A stretch of DNA of 64,000 bases. Origin: Kalmusia sp. IMI 367209 (taxonomy: Eukaryota; Ascomycota; Dothideomycetes; Pleosporales; Didymosphaeriaceae). The notes under the pieces were generated by a model. The model did no database searches, was not told where the DNA came from, and saw only the letters and a program-made list of their open reading frames with translations. Every line of letters starts with the position of its first letter. The stretch's first letter is position 1. The stretch lies in contig JAPEUQ010000013.1 of assembly GCA_027946365.1 (NCBI GenBank), positions 930,001 through 994,000 of the forward strand, written 5' to 3'. Made by a program: the position numbers and the translations under genes. Positions 24,043 through 34,911 of the stretch are shown here, in pieces.

Positions 24043-25293
24043 ATGGCACCCCAAAAGCCGCGACCAACCCGTCCATCCATCGGTAACCCTGATACCATCG
24101 ATGAAGAGCAAGAGCCAGATTCCCAACCGCTCCACGAACCCAAGATTCGTTGTCGCCTTGCACGTCCTCAAGACTCCGATACCAACACCGTTCGCTTCGC
24201 CTTTCTTGCTGAAGGTGCTGCCAATGCCGTCTTCTCAGTCAATCCGGCCTTACCAGAAAAGCAGCCATGCTTCGTCTTCGAGGATCAGAGCGGCGAAACG
24301 ATACCTCGCGCAAGGATCATCAACAAAGTTCTGCGCATCAGTAAGGGCAATCCAAAGACGCTCAAGTACAAGGAGATCATGGATGGATTTGAAACCGAGG
24401 TCGTGCCCTTGTTCCGAAAAAGCGAGTCCCCAGAGTCCGAGACAACCGTGGAATGCAACGACTCTTCTGAAGCCCCCAAGAATGCTTTAAACCTTTCTAT
24501 ACCGGACTCATACGAAGAGTTTGTAATGGAACATGAGGGTGTAGCTATCAGCCCGGACTCCTTACGCATCATACTCGAGGAGCTGCACGCACACTGTCCT
24601 CACAACAAGCACATTGCACCGCATCATCTAGAAGAAAGGGGCATACTTTTACCGGATATGTCGTCGCATCCTCGGTCATCGCTCACGATTGAGATTAAGC
24701 CCAAGTGGCTTGCACAATCGCCAAATGCACCGCGAGATGCACACCTTTGCCGTACTTGTGCTCTTCATGCTCTGAGAAAGTCCCAGAAAGACTATCATGG
24801 TTCCTGGATATGTCCACTGCAACTCGTAGCCGGCAATATCACCGCAATCAAACAATACCTCCGCGATAGAATCAAGGAGTCTGAGGAATTACCGGTGGAC
24901 GTGGGCATGGATGTCGCAGGGATCGTATTTCGACGCGCTGTTCCATATCTCACGAGCGGTCCAGGTCATAAGATCCTCCAGCATATCCGATACCTGCAAA
25001 CCCGGCTTGACAACAAAGGCGTACTCGTTCGCGACAGCACTAGTCATTCCGATCACTGTCTACGCCTCGCCATGACCTTGAGAGACTGCTCTCTCTTTGT
25101 CAAGATTCCGTACGCAGATGAGAACGCACCGATAGAAGCGAAACTTGGAGATTTAGACTTCAAGTCGCATGGCAAGATAGACGATTGGATTCAGAAGGAA
25201 GTCGCGCTTCTTGGTGGGGGGTGGTATCTGGATGTTTCTTCTGGGATGGACCAGTGCCTGATGGCGGAGGGCTGGAGACGTTATGTTCCGTAA
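24043..25293 (+). CDS. ipk1: Inositol-pentakisphosphate 2-kinase Ipk1
   Basis: Phosphorylates Ins(1,3,4,5,6)P5 at the 2-position to make phytate (InsP6), which supports mRNA export and other nuclear processes. Intronless, 416 aa. Recognised by the N-lobe strand FAFLAEGAANAVFSV (nucleotide-binding loop), EIKPKWLAQSP (the conserved E-I-K-P-K-W block), the Cys/His pattern after it (HLCRTCALHALRK), and the C-lobe metal/phosphate motif LGDLDFKSHGKIDDW near the end. Length is in the fungal range. The start at MAPQKPRPTRPS is the first ATG in frame, with a short disordered lead. Confidence 0.9.
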   Translation: MAPQKPRPTRPSIGNPDTIDEEQEPDSQPLHEPKIRCRLARPQDSDTNTVRFAFLAEGAANAVFSVNPALPEKQPCFVFEDQSGETIPRARIINKVLRISKGNPKTLKYKEIMDGFETEVVPLFRKSESPESETTVECNDSSEAPKNALNLSIPDSYEEFVMEHEGVAISPDSLRIILEELHAHCPHNKHIAPHHLEERGILLPDMSSHPRSSLTIEIKPKWLAQSPNAPRDAHLCRTCALHALRKSQKDYHGSWICPLQLVAGNITAIKQYLRDRIKESEELPVDVGMDVAGIVFRRAVPYLTSGPGHKILQHIRYLQTRLDNKGVLVRDSTSHSDHCLRLAMTLRDCSLFVKIPYADENAPIEAKLGDLDFKSHGKIDDWIQKEVALLGGGWYLDVSSGMDQCLMAEGWRRYVP

Positions 25294-25650
25294 TATACGA
25301 AATCTTAAGGGTATTGGGAGGGCTTGTTGGAGGCGTTAGGCGTCTCTGCTTTGTTGGGGTATACCCGTAGACTGGATTCTTGTTTCGTCTTGCAGAATCA
25401 GTATCGTATGCAGAGTTGTTACAGGCTACATATCAATTCTCAGCATGGCACATGCCTGCTCCTCCCACCGGCTGGCGATAGCTCCGATGATCCCACGCTT
25501 GCCGCAACCGGTCGGCAATTCAGAACACCAAGCTCTCAATGCGCGCACCGTCACCCGCTCCGCCTCGCATCCTACCGCAGCCTAACATCTCTGCTACGAT
25601 GCTTGTCCTAATTTCAAGCATTCGCCGCTTCGGGGCACATCTGCAATACC
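25294..25650. other. Intergenic
   Basis: Holds the ipk1 3' region and the promoter of the next gene. No feature recognised. Confidence 0.5.
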
Positions 25651-26502
25651 ATGGAGTCATTCCATGAGATTTCGACCCCACGGGTAGTCCACCCATCACA
25701 AGACCCCCAAGACGTTATACCGTCCTATGCTGAAGCTACAACGACACTCCAAGCGATTCCTCAATCGCCACCTCCTCCGTCCGATGAGCCTCCCGCGTAC
25801 GCGCTTGTAGATGCAAGCCAAACAAGCTTCTCCATCCACGGCACCTTCATCCATACATCCACCGGCCCCGCCTACCAGCTGTCCTCCCCGCTTGACCAAC
25901 GCGGGCCCTACTTCCGCATCCGCCGGCTTCGCACAAAGGAAGCGCAACAGCTCTCTATACGTGACGCTCCTCCCATCGCTTTCGACAAGTCGTACATTTT
26001 GTACGAAGCAAACGATCCCCCGCTTCTTAACAAGGAATACCATCTGATTGGCAAGCGACGCGCGTGTCTGCCCGGCGTAGTCGAGTTTAAATTCCACATA
26101 GGAAAATGGAGGGCTGTGCACGTGCCGCGAAGTGGTGGGAAAAGGCGGGAAATACTGAAATGCAAGAAGCTCGGGGCGTCTGGAGGCGCGAGGTTGAGCC
26201 GGAGTAAGGATATGGATAGGTGTGAGTGGATAGATACGGAAGGAAAGGTTGTTGCGATGGAGAGGTTCGAGGGGAGAAAGGATGGCACCGTGGTACCGAA
26301 GATCGAGCTGGCAGGCCATCCGGACCAGACGTGGAGAGAACTAATGCTGGCGCTGTGGGCAACGAAACTATGGGTTGCTTTCGGGTTAGAGAAGACAGCT
26401 GCGACGGGGGGGAAAATGAGGCTCGCGAGTGGGAATACAGCGGGTGGACCTATCTTCTCGCCTGTGGGACTTGGGTTCGGATCCGGTTCGAGGAATTTAT
26501 GA
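25651..26502 (+). CDS. Hypothetical protein with PY-type motifs
   Basis: Intronless, 283 aa, product not recognised. The N-terminal ~50 residues are Pro-rich with IPSYAEA and EPPAYAL, which resemble PY motifs bound by WW-domain ubiquitin ligases (Rsp5/Nedd4). A compact domain follows that alternates hydrophobic strands with basic loops (FRIRRLRTKEAQQLSIRD, EYHLIGKRRACLPGVVEFKF). A Trp-rich helix is near the C-terminus (WRELMLALWATKLWVAF), with a Gly/Ser-rich tail. No signal peptide or membrane segment. It is probably a fungal-specific soluble protein. Codon use and lack of stops over 852 nt support a real gene. Minus-strand frames over the same stretch are shadows. Confidence 0.7.
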   Translation: MESFHEISTPRVVHPSQDPQDVIPSYAEATTTLQAIPQSPPPPSDEPPAYALVDASQTSFSIHGTFIHTSTGPAYQLSSPLDQRGPYFRIRRLRTKEAQQLSIRDAPPIAFDKSYILYEANDPPLLNKEYHLIGKRRACLPGVVEFKFHIGKWRAVHVPRSGGKRREILKCKKLGASGGARLSRSKDMDRCEWIDTEGKVVAMERFEGRKDGTVVPKIELAGHPDQTWRELMLALWATKLWVAFGLEKTAATGGKMRLASGNTAGGPIFSPVGLGFGSGSRNL

Positions 26503-26836
26503 GGGTGGCTGTGGAGTCTCATGCCGATTGAATGACACAATACAGGACAGCTGATACGCAGAATTCACAATGCTGGACTATGGAATTCGCAGTCTACCTT
26601 TGTACTACACATGTTCGAAACCGTGGAGGGCACACGCGGCATCTGGTCTACCTTGAAACACAGAAACGGACAGCTGGAAAGTTGCTCTCGAGCGCTCATC
26701 TTCTACCGATTAACCACTGCTTTCCACTACTAGGCCCTCTCTTAAAGTCGGGCTTATGTGTGGAAACAAAAGATGATAACTAATTATGAAGTACTAGGTC
26801 AAATATCAAGACACCTACGAGGGACCAATGTGCACT
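26503..26836. other. Intergenic, convergent
   Basis: 3' ends of two convergent genes; nothing else seen. Confidence 0.5.
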
Positions 26837-28050
26837 TCAATATGTCCCACCTCTCAAACTCACCCTCTCCGTCCCAGCACTCTTCTCCCATCCATCGGCC
26901 TTTCTCCGTCCCAACGCCCTTCTCAATATCCACTCCTTCGCACTAACGCCCTCACCCTCCTCCTCACCTCCTCCCTCCACCAAACCCCTCAGCACAACGT
27001 CATCCCCCGGCCGGCAAAAATACACAAGACTATACCTGTCAACTCTCCCCTGCTCCCCAGGCGGCGGCACAACCCGATGGATATTGCTCCTCAGCCTACC
27101 CCCCGAGAACTTTACCAGTGCATCCCTGAGATTGACGATGCAGTGGCCTGGCAGCGGACGCACGTACGCCCACCCGTCCTTGCACAGATCCTGTTCGGCA
27201 GGTGAGCACGGCGTCGCAGACGAGGCCGCGAGAGGTGCAATGGAAGGCGGCAGCCGCACCTGCAGGCCTCCGAGGCGGTTGAAGAGAATGGTCACGGAGC
27301 CGAAGTCTGTGTGTTCGCCAAGGGCTACCGCGGCGGAAGACGGTGCTTGGGGCGGCGCTTTGACGAAGCGAATTTGGTCGCCTGAGGGGGTGGTGAGATC
27401 GTGTAGGCTGGGAAGACCGCCGGATGTGAGGGTCGAAGCGTTGAGCGGGAGGCGAGACGAGAGAAGAGACGTTATCAGCATGCAGATTGCGTGCGAAGAA
27501 CGTATGTATGATTCGAAGAGCGGACGGTGCGCAGTCAAGATATTCGGGCAGGGGAGACGTTCGCTGAGGCCGAGCATATCGTCTTTGGAGATCTGGAATG
27601 TTGTTGTCAGGATCCTTTCTCGAGAGAAAGAATCTGGAACGATGTCAGGCAACAACGTACGTTGTAGAACTCATTCTGATCCCTCGTCCCTTTGGAATCT
27701 ACGATCCCCTTTCCATACCCTTTGTACCCGAAATAACTCCCCTGGTCCGCAAAATCATACTTCGCCTTCTCCCCAACCTCCAATTCAAAGAAACTCTTCA
27801 TCACCTTAAACAGATGCTCAACATACTGTAGCACCGCTACATCACCCCCGTTTTCTTCACCTAAATCGAGATAGAAGAAACCCAACTGACAGCAAGCGTC
27901 CCAACAACGTTCTTTCTCTTCAGCATCGTGGTGTAAGAGCTTTGAGAGGGAGATACGGAGGAGAGGAGCGGTAGGGACGTTATCTGGGAAGGGTGGAATG
28001 TCGGGAAAGGACTTGCCGACAGGAGATCCACTGTGATCTGAAGGTGGCAT
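26837..28050 (-). CDS. 2-oxoglutarate/Fe(II)-dependent dioxygenase, isopenicillin-N-synthase-like
   Basis: Non-heme iron oxygenase of the IPNS/plant-ACC-oxidase superfamily. Exons 27661-28050 and 26837-27592, with one intron of 68 nt; 381 aa. The N-terminal DIOX_N-type region has CWDACCQLGFFYLDLG. The double-stranded beta-helix has the iron ligands HTD in LGEHTDFGSVTILF and the distal His in SNIHRVV. The co-substrate-binding Arg-x-Ser is in DRYSLVYF. Substrate unknown; fungal members act in secondary metabolism or detoxification. Neighbours (an orphan and hex1) do not suggest a biosynthetic cluster. The start MPPSDHSGSPVG is the first ATG; no targeting signal is evident. Confidence 0.88.
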
Positions 28051-28728
28051 CCTAATCAGGAAGAAGGAGAGGCACGCGTATTTACACTCAAAATATATGT
28101 TAGTGTCTGTCGAATGAGCTGCAAACTTGCTTTCGGAAGTGGTAAGAGGTATTTGCAACAAATATTTGTCGTCACTACAAATAAAAATAAGACGATGGCG
28201 TAAGTATAGCTTTGCACCACATGCTTCTTGTAATCTACCCGAGCTAGAGTTGTGGAGACAAGATGGAGAAAGCGGGGTAGCTCAGGAACCAGGGACGGGA
28301 AGAGACACACTAGTACCGAGGCGAAGGAGGGCAAGACCGGTCAAACAATATGGGAACAGACACAAGGGCAAGGGAAGAGAGCACATTATAAGCAAAGACT
28401 CCATTAACTATCCACAGATATACTTCGCTTTTCCAATCAAATGAGCCGTAGATCCCTGCGCCAATTGCTATGCAAAACGGCAACACCATCCATAGGACCA
28501 CCGGCGCAGAACGCCAGCAGTACACCCGTGGCGAGGTGGCAGGGAGCCCAGTCAGGTGACCAAAGCAAAGAGAAGATATGAACACAATTTGATGTGACAA
28601 GGTCGGCTAGACTCAAGCTCTGTTGACGTTTCGTGACACGTTGAGAACACTGAATGCGACCTAAGTAAATTAGCAGAGGTAGAGGCAATCGACGTTGTAG
28701 CGGCTTACCGTTGGCAGAGTGAAATTAT
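28051..28728. other. Intergenic: oxygenase promoter and hex1 3' region
   Basis: No gene recognised. Contains the 3' untranslated region of hex1. Confidence 0.5.
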
Positions 28729-29523
28729 CTACAGCCTCGAACCGTGTACGACCTTGTAGTCGACAGCCATCTCCAAGCCATCGTCATTGATGACCAGAAT
28801 GCGGACACTGCCACGGCCGTTGTCAAAGGACTCGGTCAAGCGATGGAGAAGGTTGCTCTGGTCAAGGATGGGGAGGCCCTGCTTGACATCACCAGTCTCG
28901 GTCATGGCGACGACACGGCCATCCTCACGGATGTCAAGAACACGGTACTGCTTGAAGACAGGACCAAGCATATTCTGGACAACGACGGACGGAGCCGGGT
29001 TGGAGATGAAGCTGGACTCCTCATGGAGCTGCTTGGTGAAGAGGTCAACACCGAGGTAGCGGTGCTGGCCGGTCTGGGACGAGGTGGTGATGCGGATGAC
29101 CTGGCAAGGGCGGCCCTGAAGAATCAGGAGATCGCCAATGCGGATGTGGTGGCAAGGGATGGTAATGGTGTTGGGAGGAGCCATCTTGCGGGTTGTGACG
29201 GTCTTGCTGCTAGAGACAGAAGGACCGGCTGAAGGACGGAAGGTAGGGGCTGGTGCAGGAGCGCGGGCGGGAGCAGGCGCAGGAGCGTGAACGTGGGTAT
29301 GAGAGAAGTGGGTAGAAGCGGGAGCGGAGGTAGTGTATTTCTCCTTGACTACGACTTCCTCGCGACGATCGTCGTGCTTGGAACCCTTGAAAGAGTGGTC
29401 GTGAGAGTGGTGGTGGCGAGAGCCGTGGATGGGGTGAGCGATATGATCAGCGACCTTGTGGGCAGCCTTGGAGATACCGTGACGGAACGAGTGGTAGTGG
29501 CCGTCGTCGTCGTAATATCCCAT
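28729..29523 (-). CDS. hex1: Woronin body major protein Hex1
   Basis: Self-assembling core protein of Woronin bodies, the peroxisome-derived plugs that seal septal pores of damaged hyphae; diagnostic of Pezizomycotina. The reading frame encodes 264 aa from MGYYDDDGHYH, the start known for Neurospora HEX-1. It has a His/Ser-rich and Ala-Pro-rich N-terminal extension (residues ~30-115) longer than in Neurospora. The eIF5A-like core follows (ITIPCHHIRIGDLLILQGR, GQHRYLGVDLFTKQLHEES, VFKQYRVLDIREDGR). The C-terminus is SRL, a canonical peroxisomal targeting signal. No intron in this part. The same frame stays open upstream of the ATG through at least two spliced exons (see 29524-30452), so a longer isoform is possible. 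The C-rich upstream region fits strong expression. Confidence 0.95.
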   Translation of the reverse strand: MGYYDDDGHYHSFRHGISKAAHKVADHIAHPIHGSRHHHSHDHSFKGSKHDDRREEVVVKEKYTTSAPASTHFSHTHVHAPAPAPARAPAPAPTFRPSAGPSVSSSKTVTTRKMAPPNTITIPCHHIRIGDLLILQGRPCQVIRITTSSQTGQHRYLGVDLFTKQLHEESSFISNPAPSVVVQNMLGPVFKQYRVLDIREDGRVVAMTETGDVKQGLPILDQSNLLHRLTESFDNGRGSVRILVINDDGLEMAVDYKVVHGSRL

Positions 29524-30452
29524 ATCACGCTTGTGCTTCTTGGGTGCGTCAACCGTGGAACGAGTAGTCTCTACTCGAACCTCTTCCCGGGATGGGTAGC
29601 GGCTGTCGACGGGGTCAACGTCTCGACGGGAAGGGTAGGTGTCGTGCTTGGCAGCGAAGGTCTCCTTGCGGTAACCGGAGGCCTGCTCGTAGTTGGGCTG
29701 GGTGCTGAGGTTGTGGCTTTCGGAAGCGTAACCACCGACGATGGGACGGGTACGTTCACGGAATTGACGCTCGGAGACGTCGACCTGGGTAGTACCGTAG
29801 TCTTGTTCGGCACCTTGGACTGCGTTAAAGTCGCGGTCGTAGGTCCTGGCGTGGGATTCAAAGTGTGTCCCGACCTGAGGGCGTTGGGATGGGTAGCTGT
29901 AGTGAGGAAGGAGAAGGTCAGCTTGAGCAGGGAAGAGAAAAGAGCGGAAAAGTGGGGCATGCGTGTCGCTCGGACAACAATAAAACCGAATGGGTTAGGC
30001 GAATGTCGCTTGGGCCAGTGCTTCAGGGGGCGGGCGGCTGATGCAAGCGGACGCGCTGGAAGGTAAACAAGAGAATTTCACTTACCGGTCTCGAGCGTCG
30101 CGGTGCTCGTGGGTGTGGATGTCAACCTCTACGCGTTCGCTGCGACGGGGCTGCTCAGGCTGTCTGTAGCGGTGCTCCTCGTGGATGTGAACCTCCTCGC
30201 GGTGCTGCTGGGGGCGGCGCTGGCGGTCTTCGAAAACTCGGACGTCTTCAGTGTAGGTTTCGCGGCGCTCAGCAGGTCGCTCGGCAGGCTGTTTGACGTG
30301 GACAGAGAAGGATTCCTGACGTTCAGAGTGACCTTCCCGTCCTGCCTGTGGTAGCTCTGCCTTTGCTTCTACCTGGACCTTTGTCGATTGCTTTTCAGCG
30401 TCCTTGCTGACGTTCTTGTAGCTGGACGGGAAGACACTGAACGGGATCGGAA
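29524..30452 (-). other. hex1 upstream exons: long in-frame coding-like extension without an ATG
   Basis: Directly upstream of the hex1 ATG the frame is open to 29896 (KHDTYPSRRDVDPVDSRYPS and similar, Arg/Glu/Tyr-rich). A GT-AG intron at 29897-30085 (189 nt) then joins it, in frame, to an exon at 30086-30452 (EKQSTKVQVEAKAE, VHIHEEHRYRQPEQP). A 46-nt intron at 30453-30498 leads to a further 5' exon. About 246 codons lie in frame upstream of the ATG with coding-like composition but no ATG. In the 5' exon a TGA closes the frame 12 codons above the junction. It is either an alternative N-terminus with an unseen start (non-AUG, or another 5' exon) or a coding-like 5' leader. Alternative splicing of hex1 5' exons is known in other filamentous ascomycetes. 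Confidence 0.55.
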
Positions 30453-31677
30453 CTGCTGTTGTCAGTGGGCGATGGGCGCGGCGGCGCGGCGATCTTACCT
30501 CTGGCTTCAAAATCCAGGTTGGCGGAGTCGTCGCGTCACTTCTTATCCCCTCAATTGAAAGGAGAAGAAGCGACTTGGTGCTCCTTAGGTAAAGGCAACG
30601 AAGAAGCTACAAGAGCCTTAAGAAGCCAGCGTGAAGGGCGCGATTCGAGCTGTGATCGTGCAATTGGTGGGGTGAGTGGAGGAAGGATGAATGCGTTTGC
30701 AGAGGAGGAGAACAACTGTCCGTCAGATTGCCGGGGGCTGGTGGGAGCGCCGTTTCATAGGGTGCATAAAAGACGAGGTTGGGTACATAAACACAGCCTA
30801 GCCGCCTTGGGACAGCTACTACGCGCTAGCGCGCCGCAGCTTGCCCCTTTCACAACACAACCCACCCAACATGCCAGCCTCCCCTCCCGCCCCGTCCTGC
30901 TCCGGCCGCGGCGGCTCGTGAAGCTCCAGCAGACCTCGGCGATCGCGTTGGCCTGGCGATGGGCTTGAGTCGCGCGCGCAATTGCCAGCAGGCCGCCCCT
31001 CGGGCTCCACTCGCGCCGCCGGGAGCTCCTGCTGGCGGGCCTGCAGCTTGCGAATCTCACCACTACCACCAGCGCGGACCACCCACTTCGTGGTGCCTCG
31101 CAATTGGAGCCCCCGCCTGCAGCCGGCGATAGTGCATTGCAGCATGCTTGGGAAGAGGCATTTCTCAGCTGAGGACACCCCTGCGACCTGCCCGCCGCAA
31201 AGCTCCCAAGCCTTCCCACTTGCTGTCATTGGTCCAGCCCGCATGTGGCGCCGCGGGTCGGACGAATCACGTGCTACTACCACCGTCGCTGTTTGGAGAC
31301 GACCACCATGAGTCGATCAGATGCCTGACCGGACTGGACGACATAACTCCCGCAAAGAGGCGTTACTCGTCCGGCTTCAGGCGCAAAGGGCATTCAAACC
31401 CATGGTTACAGGCGGATGTGGCGCGTCATGAAGCCTCGCTCGCTACCAGAGAAAGCGCCAGGGTCAGAGCAACCCAGGGTTCTGTGCCGACGTCAAGAAC
31501 ACCTTCCCGCTATAGTGAACAGCCTATGACTGACTGTGATCTTGTGTCTGAACAGCTTCTCTACTGCTCTGATGCGATGAAAGTGCAAAACTCCCAGCAC
31601 TAGATCGAAGCTTATCAAACAGAACGATTACCACTAATTATAGTTTACAGCTTGCGTCGAAAACAGTGCCGCTTCTT
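30453..31677. other. hex1 5' leader/promoter and downstream end of transcription factor gene
   Basis: 30453-30498 reads as a 46-nt intron (GTAAGA...ACAGCAG with a CTGAC branch site). The region to about 30780 is pyrimidine-rich on the hex1 sense strand, a usual mark of highly expressed fungal promoters. The remainder to 31677 shows no gene I can support. Confidence 0.5.
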
Positions 31678-33848
31678 TCACCACGCAATGATCTTTTTCA
31701 CCCCGCGTGCGTCAGGGCCGGCTTCCCATTGCTTCAGACTTCGGAACTCGACTTCCATGACCCTGGGCGCAACATAACGGATGGCACAATCTCGAACTTT
31801 GTTACAGTCCGCGATTGTCTCTACTCGCTGCTCTACATCCACACCAAGTACTCCGTCCACGGCCGCCTCTTCCAATCTCAGGATTTCCCATGCAATGCGT
31901 CCTGCCACGACGCCATCCCAGATACCTTCCCGGCGCGGAAAATCCAGCATTAGCGCGATGGCTCTACGGCGCAGAGCAGACGATTTCGACTTCGATACAA
32001 CGAGCCACAACGCAGACAGCATGCCCGAATTGGAAGAGAAAATAGGGCGTGAGTAGGCGGGGATCTCCATCTTGGACGCAAATTCCGGATCTGTGACGTC
32101 GGGATAGTAATCTTCAGGTCGCGCTCCAGCAGGTACGCTGATGTCTGATGGAGCTCTCAGCAACTCACATGCCAGGTCCAACATAACTCTCATGTCTTGT
32201 TCTTCCACACACCATTCGATTTCGCGCGTTCGTTTTGCCGAGTCAAATCCTTTGAACAGTCTCAAGTAGACCCGTATCTGTTCTCGAAAAAGCTTAATGC
32301 CCAAGATCGACTCACGATCCTCCTGGGCTGTGACATTGGATAGGCGGGCGAGAAACTGGTCTAGAAGGATGCTCAATGCGTCGAACTCCCTCTGGAACTG
32401 CTGATATTCGCCGCAGATCCACTCTGCAGCATCGGGCCGAGTTGGTGGATCGACATCAAGCGCCTGCATGAATCCCATCATTTCGTGATACACGGCTTCG
32501 AAGGCGTATCGGGCTTGAGAGAACGTCACGAAACTTGATGGGGGTCGATTGAAATTTCGCTTCGGTCGTTTGGCCCAGGTTTCTAGCATCTCCTTGCTCA
32601 TTACGCCTCTTGCTTGCACATCCATCGTCACGAATATGGTTCGCAACGTCTTCAAAGAAACAGGATGCACTTCTAGGTCGTCTGTCTGACGATCAAAATC
32701 ACGATCCAACTGATGTAAGATCTTCAAGCCACTATGCAAATGCTCCAAGGCATCACTTTGGTGGCCCTGGAAACAGCATAGGCAATAGAACATGATGCAA
32801 GCAGTCATAACATCCATCATGTCGGATACGGTTCTTTGAGCTGACGACTTCGTCAGCTCTCGGATCGCACGATTTGATTGCTCTATGGCAAAGAGGATTT
32901 GTTTGTCCGACATATCATCCGGTACCACCGGCATCCGACCAGTTATGAATTTGCGATGCAAGGCTGCGATCGCGATGACAGCGTGTCGGATGGCAGGAAT
33001 AGTGTGCGACGCTTGCAACACCTCAAATTGCCAGAAAGTCGAGTCAAAGAACCCTGAGAGCTATGCTTGTTAGCGACGAAGAAGAAAGCATGGCCTCGTT
33101 GGCTTACCTCGTACGCTGTCTGGTATTTGAAAAAATGGAAGGCTTCTGACTCCTCAGTCGAATTGAGATCCAGCCCAATATTGGGATTGAGCAGTAATTG
33201 TGGAGGGGAATACACAACTCCGTGCGACTGTGCTGTCGGCGCCGATGCTTTGTAACCATCGCATTTCCGTCCGGTCGACGTGCATCGTTGACAGCTTGGT
33301 TTCGCCTCATCACATTTGATTCTCCGTATCCTATAGAAGCATTAGTCTCTCGCTCCAATGCACAAATATTCGACACGAGTCGATTGGAGTCGGAATAAGG
33401 TTTTCAACAGCGGGAAGATGACACATCAGGATCTGCTAGGAACGATTGACTATCCCTGGGGACTGGGGATTGCCGATAGCCATTCTGTACCTTCCCGCAC
33501 GCTGCATTCCCGTTGGCACGCTCGTACGAATACCCGTGTTCTCGGGAACGCAGGGTGGTGCAAGCATCTGATATGCATACTGCCGTACGGGAGATGCTAA
33601 CTGGTAACAGTGGCATTCGCCCAAGATGGGCAATGCTCTCACACTGTTCTTGCTGACGAGGCATTTGACCGGGAGAGGCTTCTTACTCACCTACAAGTAA
33701 CGCAACCGGTCTTCGTTTTAGGTCTCCATGCCTTCTTACGGATGTGCTCTTTCTTCCCTTTGGACCTCTCCGGCTTATCATCACTGTCGGCCTTTTCATC
33801 AACCTTTGGCTTCTCAAGAGCCGCTGTCGCGCGAGTATTTCTGACCAT
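31678..33848 (-). CDS. Zn2Cys6 fungal-specific transcription factor
   Basis: Nuclear DNA-binding regulator; target genes unknown. Exons 33691-33848, 33108-33330, 31678-33060, with introns of 360 and 47 nt; 587 aa. The N-terminus is basic (MVRNTRATAALEK...KGKKEHIRKK). The binuclear zinc cluster is split by the first intron: CVTC then RIRRIKCDEAKPSCQRC and TSTGRKCDGY, spacing C-x2-C-x6-C-x6-C-x2-C-x6-C. The C-terminal two thirds is the alpha-helical fungal transcription factor regulatory domain (AYELSGFFDSTFWQFEVLQAS, then HAVIAIAALHRKF, and a later MDVMTACIMFYCLCCFQG). The first intron is far longer than others in the window, but the acceptor (CTAAT branch, TATAG) and donor GTGAGT are good and the cluster spacing is exact across the join. 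Confidence 0.88.
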
Positions 33849-34751
33849 CTCGTATGCCGCTCTTCGTTTGGTGGAACTCCTCTACAAACGAGCGGGCCAC
33901 TGGGAAACTTGTGATTTTAACCTACGCCCTACACTACCGCATAGTTCCAGCGTACAGCCCTTGCCCACTTAGGCCCGCCATGTTAACGTAAGCACTTGTC
34001 CATTGGTTGGCTCGTTCAATTGCTTGGCGAGAAGGACGCACGCTTGTCTGCGATAGGTTAAGATCAGCTCGCTTGCTAGGTTGCTCGACCCTGGTCTCCA
34101 ACTGTATTGCAGCACCGCACGTTCCATGGGGCTGCCGTCGGAGTAAGGTTATTAATCCCATGGGGACTACTCCAGGAGTATATCGTCTAAATCAGGTAGA
34201 TATTGCGAGGTACAACCACAAATATTGCTCATATTCAGTCTGCTAAACATCGAGGCGACCGACACAGCCTCCACGGCATCCGTTCCCAATCCACAATAGG
34301 TTTGAATTTCGATTTCCGTGTACTGAATTTCTATACTTATCTCAGCACCATCGAGATCGTAGATTCACCGCGCCTACCACCAGCCTCAGGATCTTCAACT
34401 ATTGACTCGAGCAGGCCCGGACATTGAGTGCAACATCTGAGTGGAACGCCAAGCGCTTCACCGATGACCGGCAAGCGACTGCTTCCGAGCGGACCGTGTG
34501 CTTCCTTCCCTTCCGTTACCATCCCGCAAATCACTACTTATAGGGCTCGCTAAAAAGATTCTGATATGCGTTCTTTGTTCACAAAGTGTCATGACATGGA
34601 TTGGCCAATGAAGTAAGCGAAAGCTTTGTGCCGAAAATAACGGTGCTCTCGAAATAAGCTGGATATCCCATTGATATCATCACCATGGCATTAGTACCTT
34701 CGGATGCGATATCTGTTGGAAAATTCACGCTTTGTCGACCATTTGGTCCTA

Positions 34752-34779
34752 CAGGGTGTAGGCACGTTGGGTGAGATCC
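34752..34779 (+). repeat. Left terminal inverted repeat of the MITE-like element
   Basis: 28 bp, paired with 34884-34911; two mismatches (the 17th and 20th bases from the outer end). Confidence 0.75.
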
Positions 34780-34883
34780 TTGTAGCGCTTATTGCCCTTG
34801 CGATAGGTAGAAATCGATGAAAATCTGCGTTCTTGACCAACGAGGTGGTGCGATCAATACCGTCCAAGGTCAAGTGTAGTTTG

Positions 34884-34911
34884 GGATCTCAGCCGACGTG
34901 CCTACACCCTG
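34884..34911 (-). repeat. Right terminal inverted repeat of the MITE-like element
   Basis: Reverse complement of 34752-34779 with two mismatches; ends CACCCTG followed by TA. Confidence 0.75.

Larger units (their letters stand above)
34752..34911. mobile_element. MITE-like element with 28-bp terminal inverted repeats and TA flanks
   Basis: Left terminal repeat 34752-34779 begins CAGGGTGTAGGCACGT. The right repeat 34884-34911 is its reverse complement with 26 of 28 positions matching. The 104-bp interior has no coding capacity. A TA dinucleotide sits immediately outside each end (34750-34751 and 34912-34913), as expected for a target-site duplication of Tc1/mariner/pogo (Fot1-like) transposons. 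The element is therefore best read as a non-autonomous miniature copy. No second copy was noticed in this window. Confidence 0.75.

Noticed and set aside
29571..29960. ATG within the hex1 189-nt intron (MPHFSALFSSLL) as the start of a long isoform
   Set aside because: It runs out of frame with the Arg/Glu-rich upstream exon and with hex1 itself.
29287..30066. Long plus-strand frame (259 codons, Val/Gly-rich) opposite hex1
   Set aside because: Complement of the hex1 coding and upstream exons; composition is as expected for an antisense shadow.
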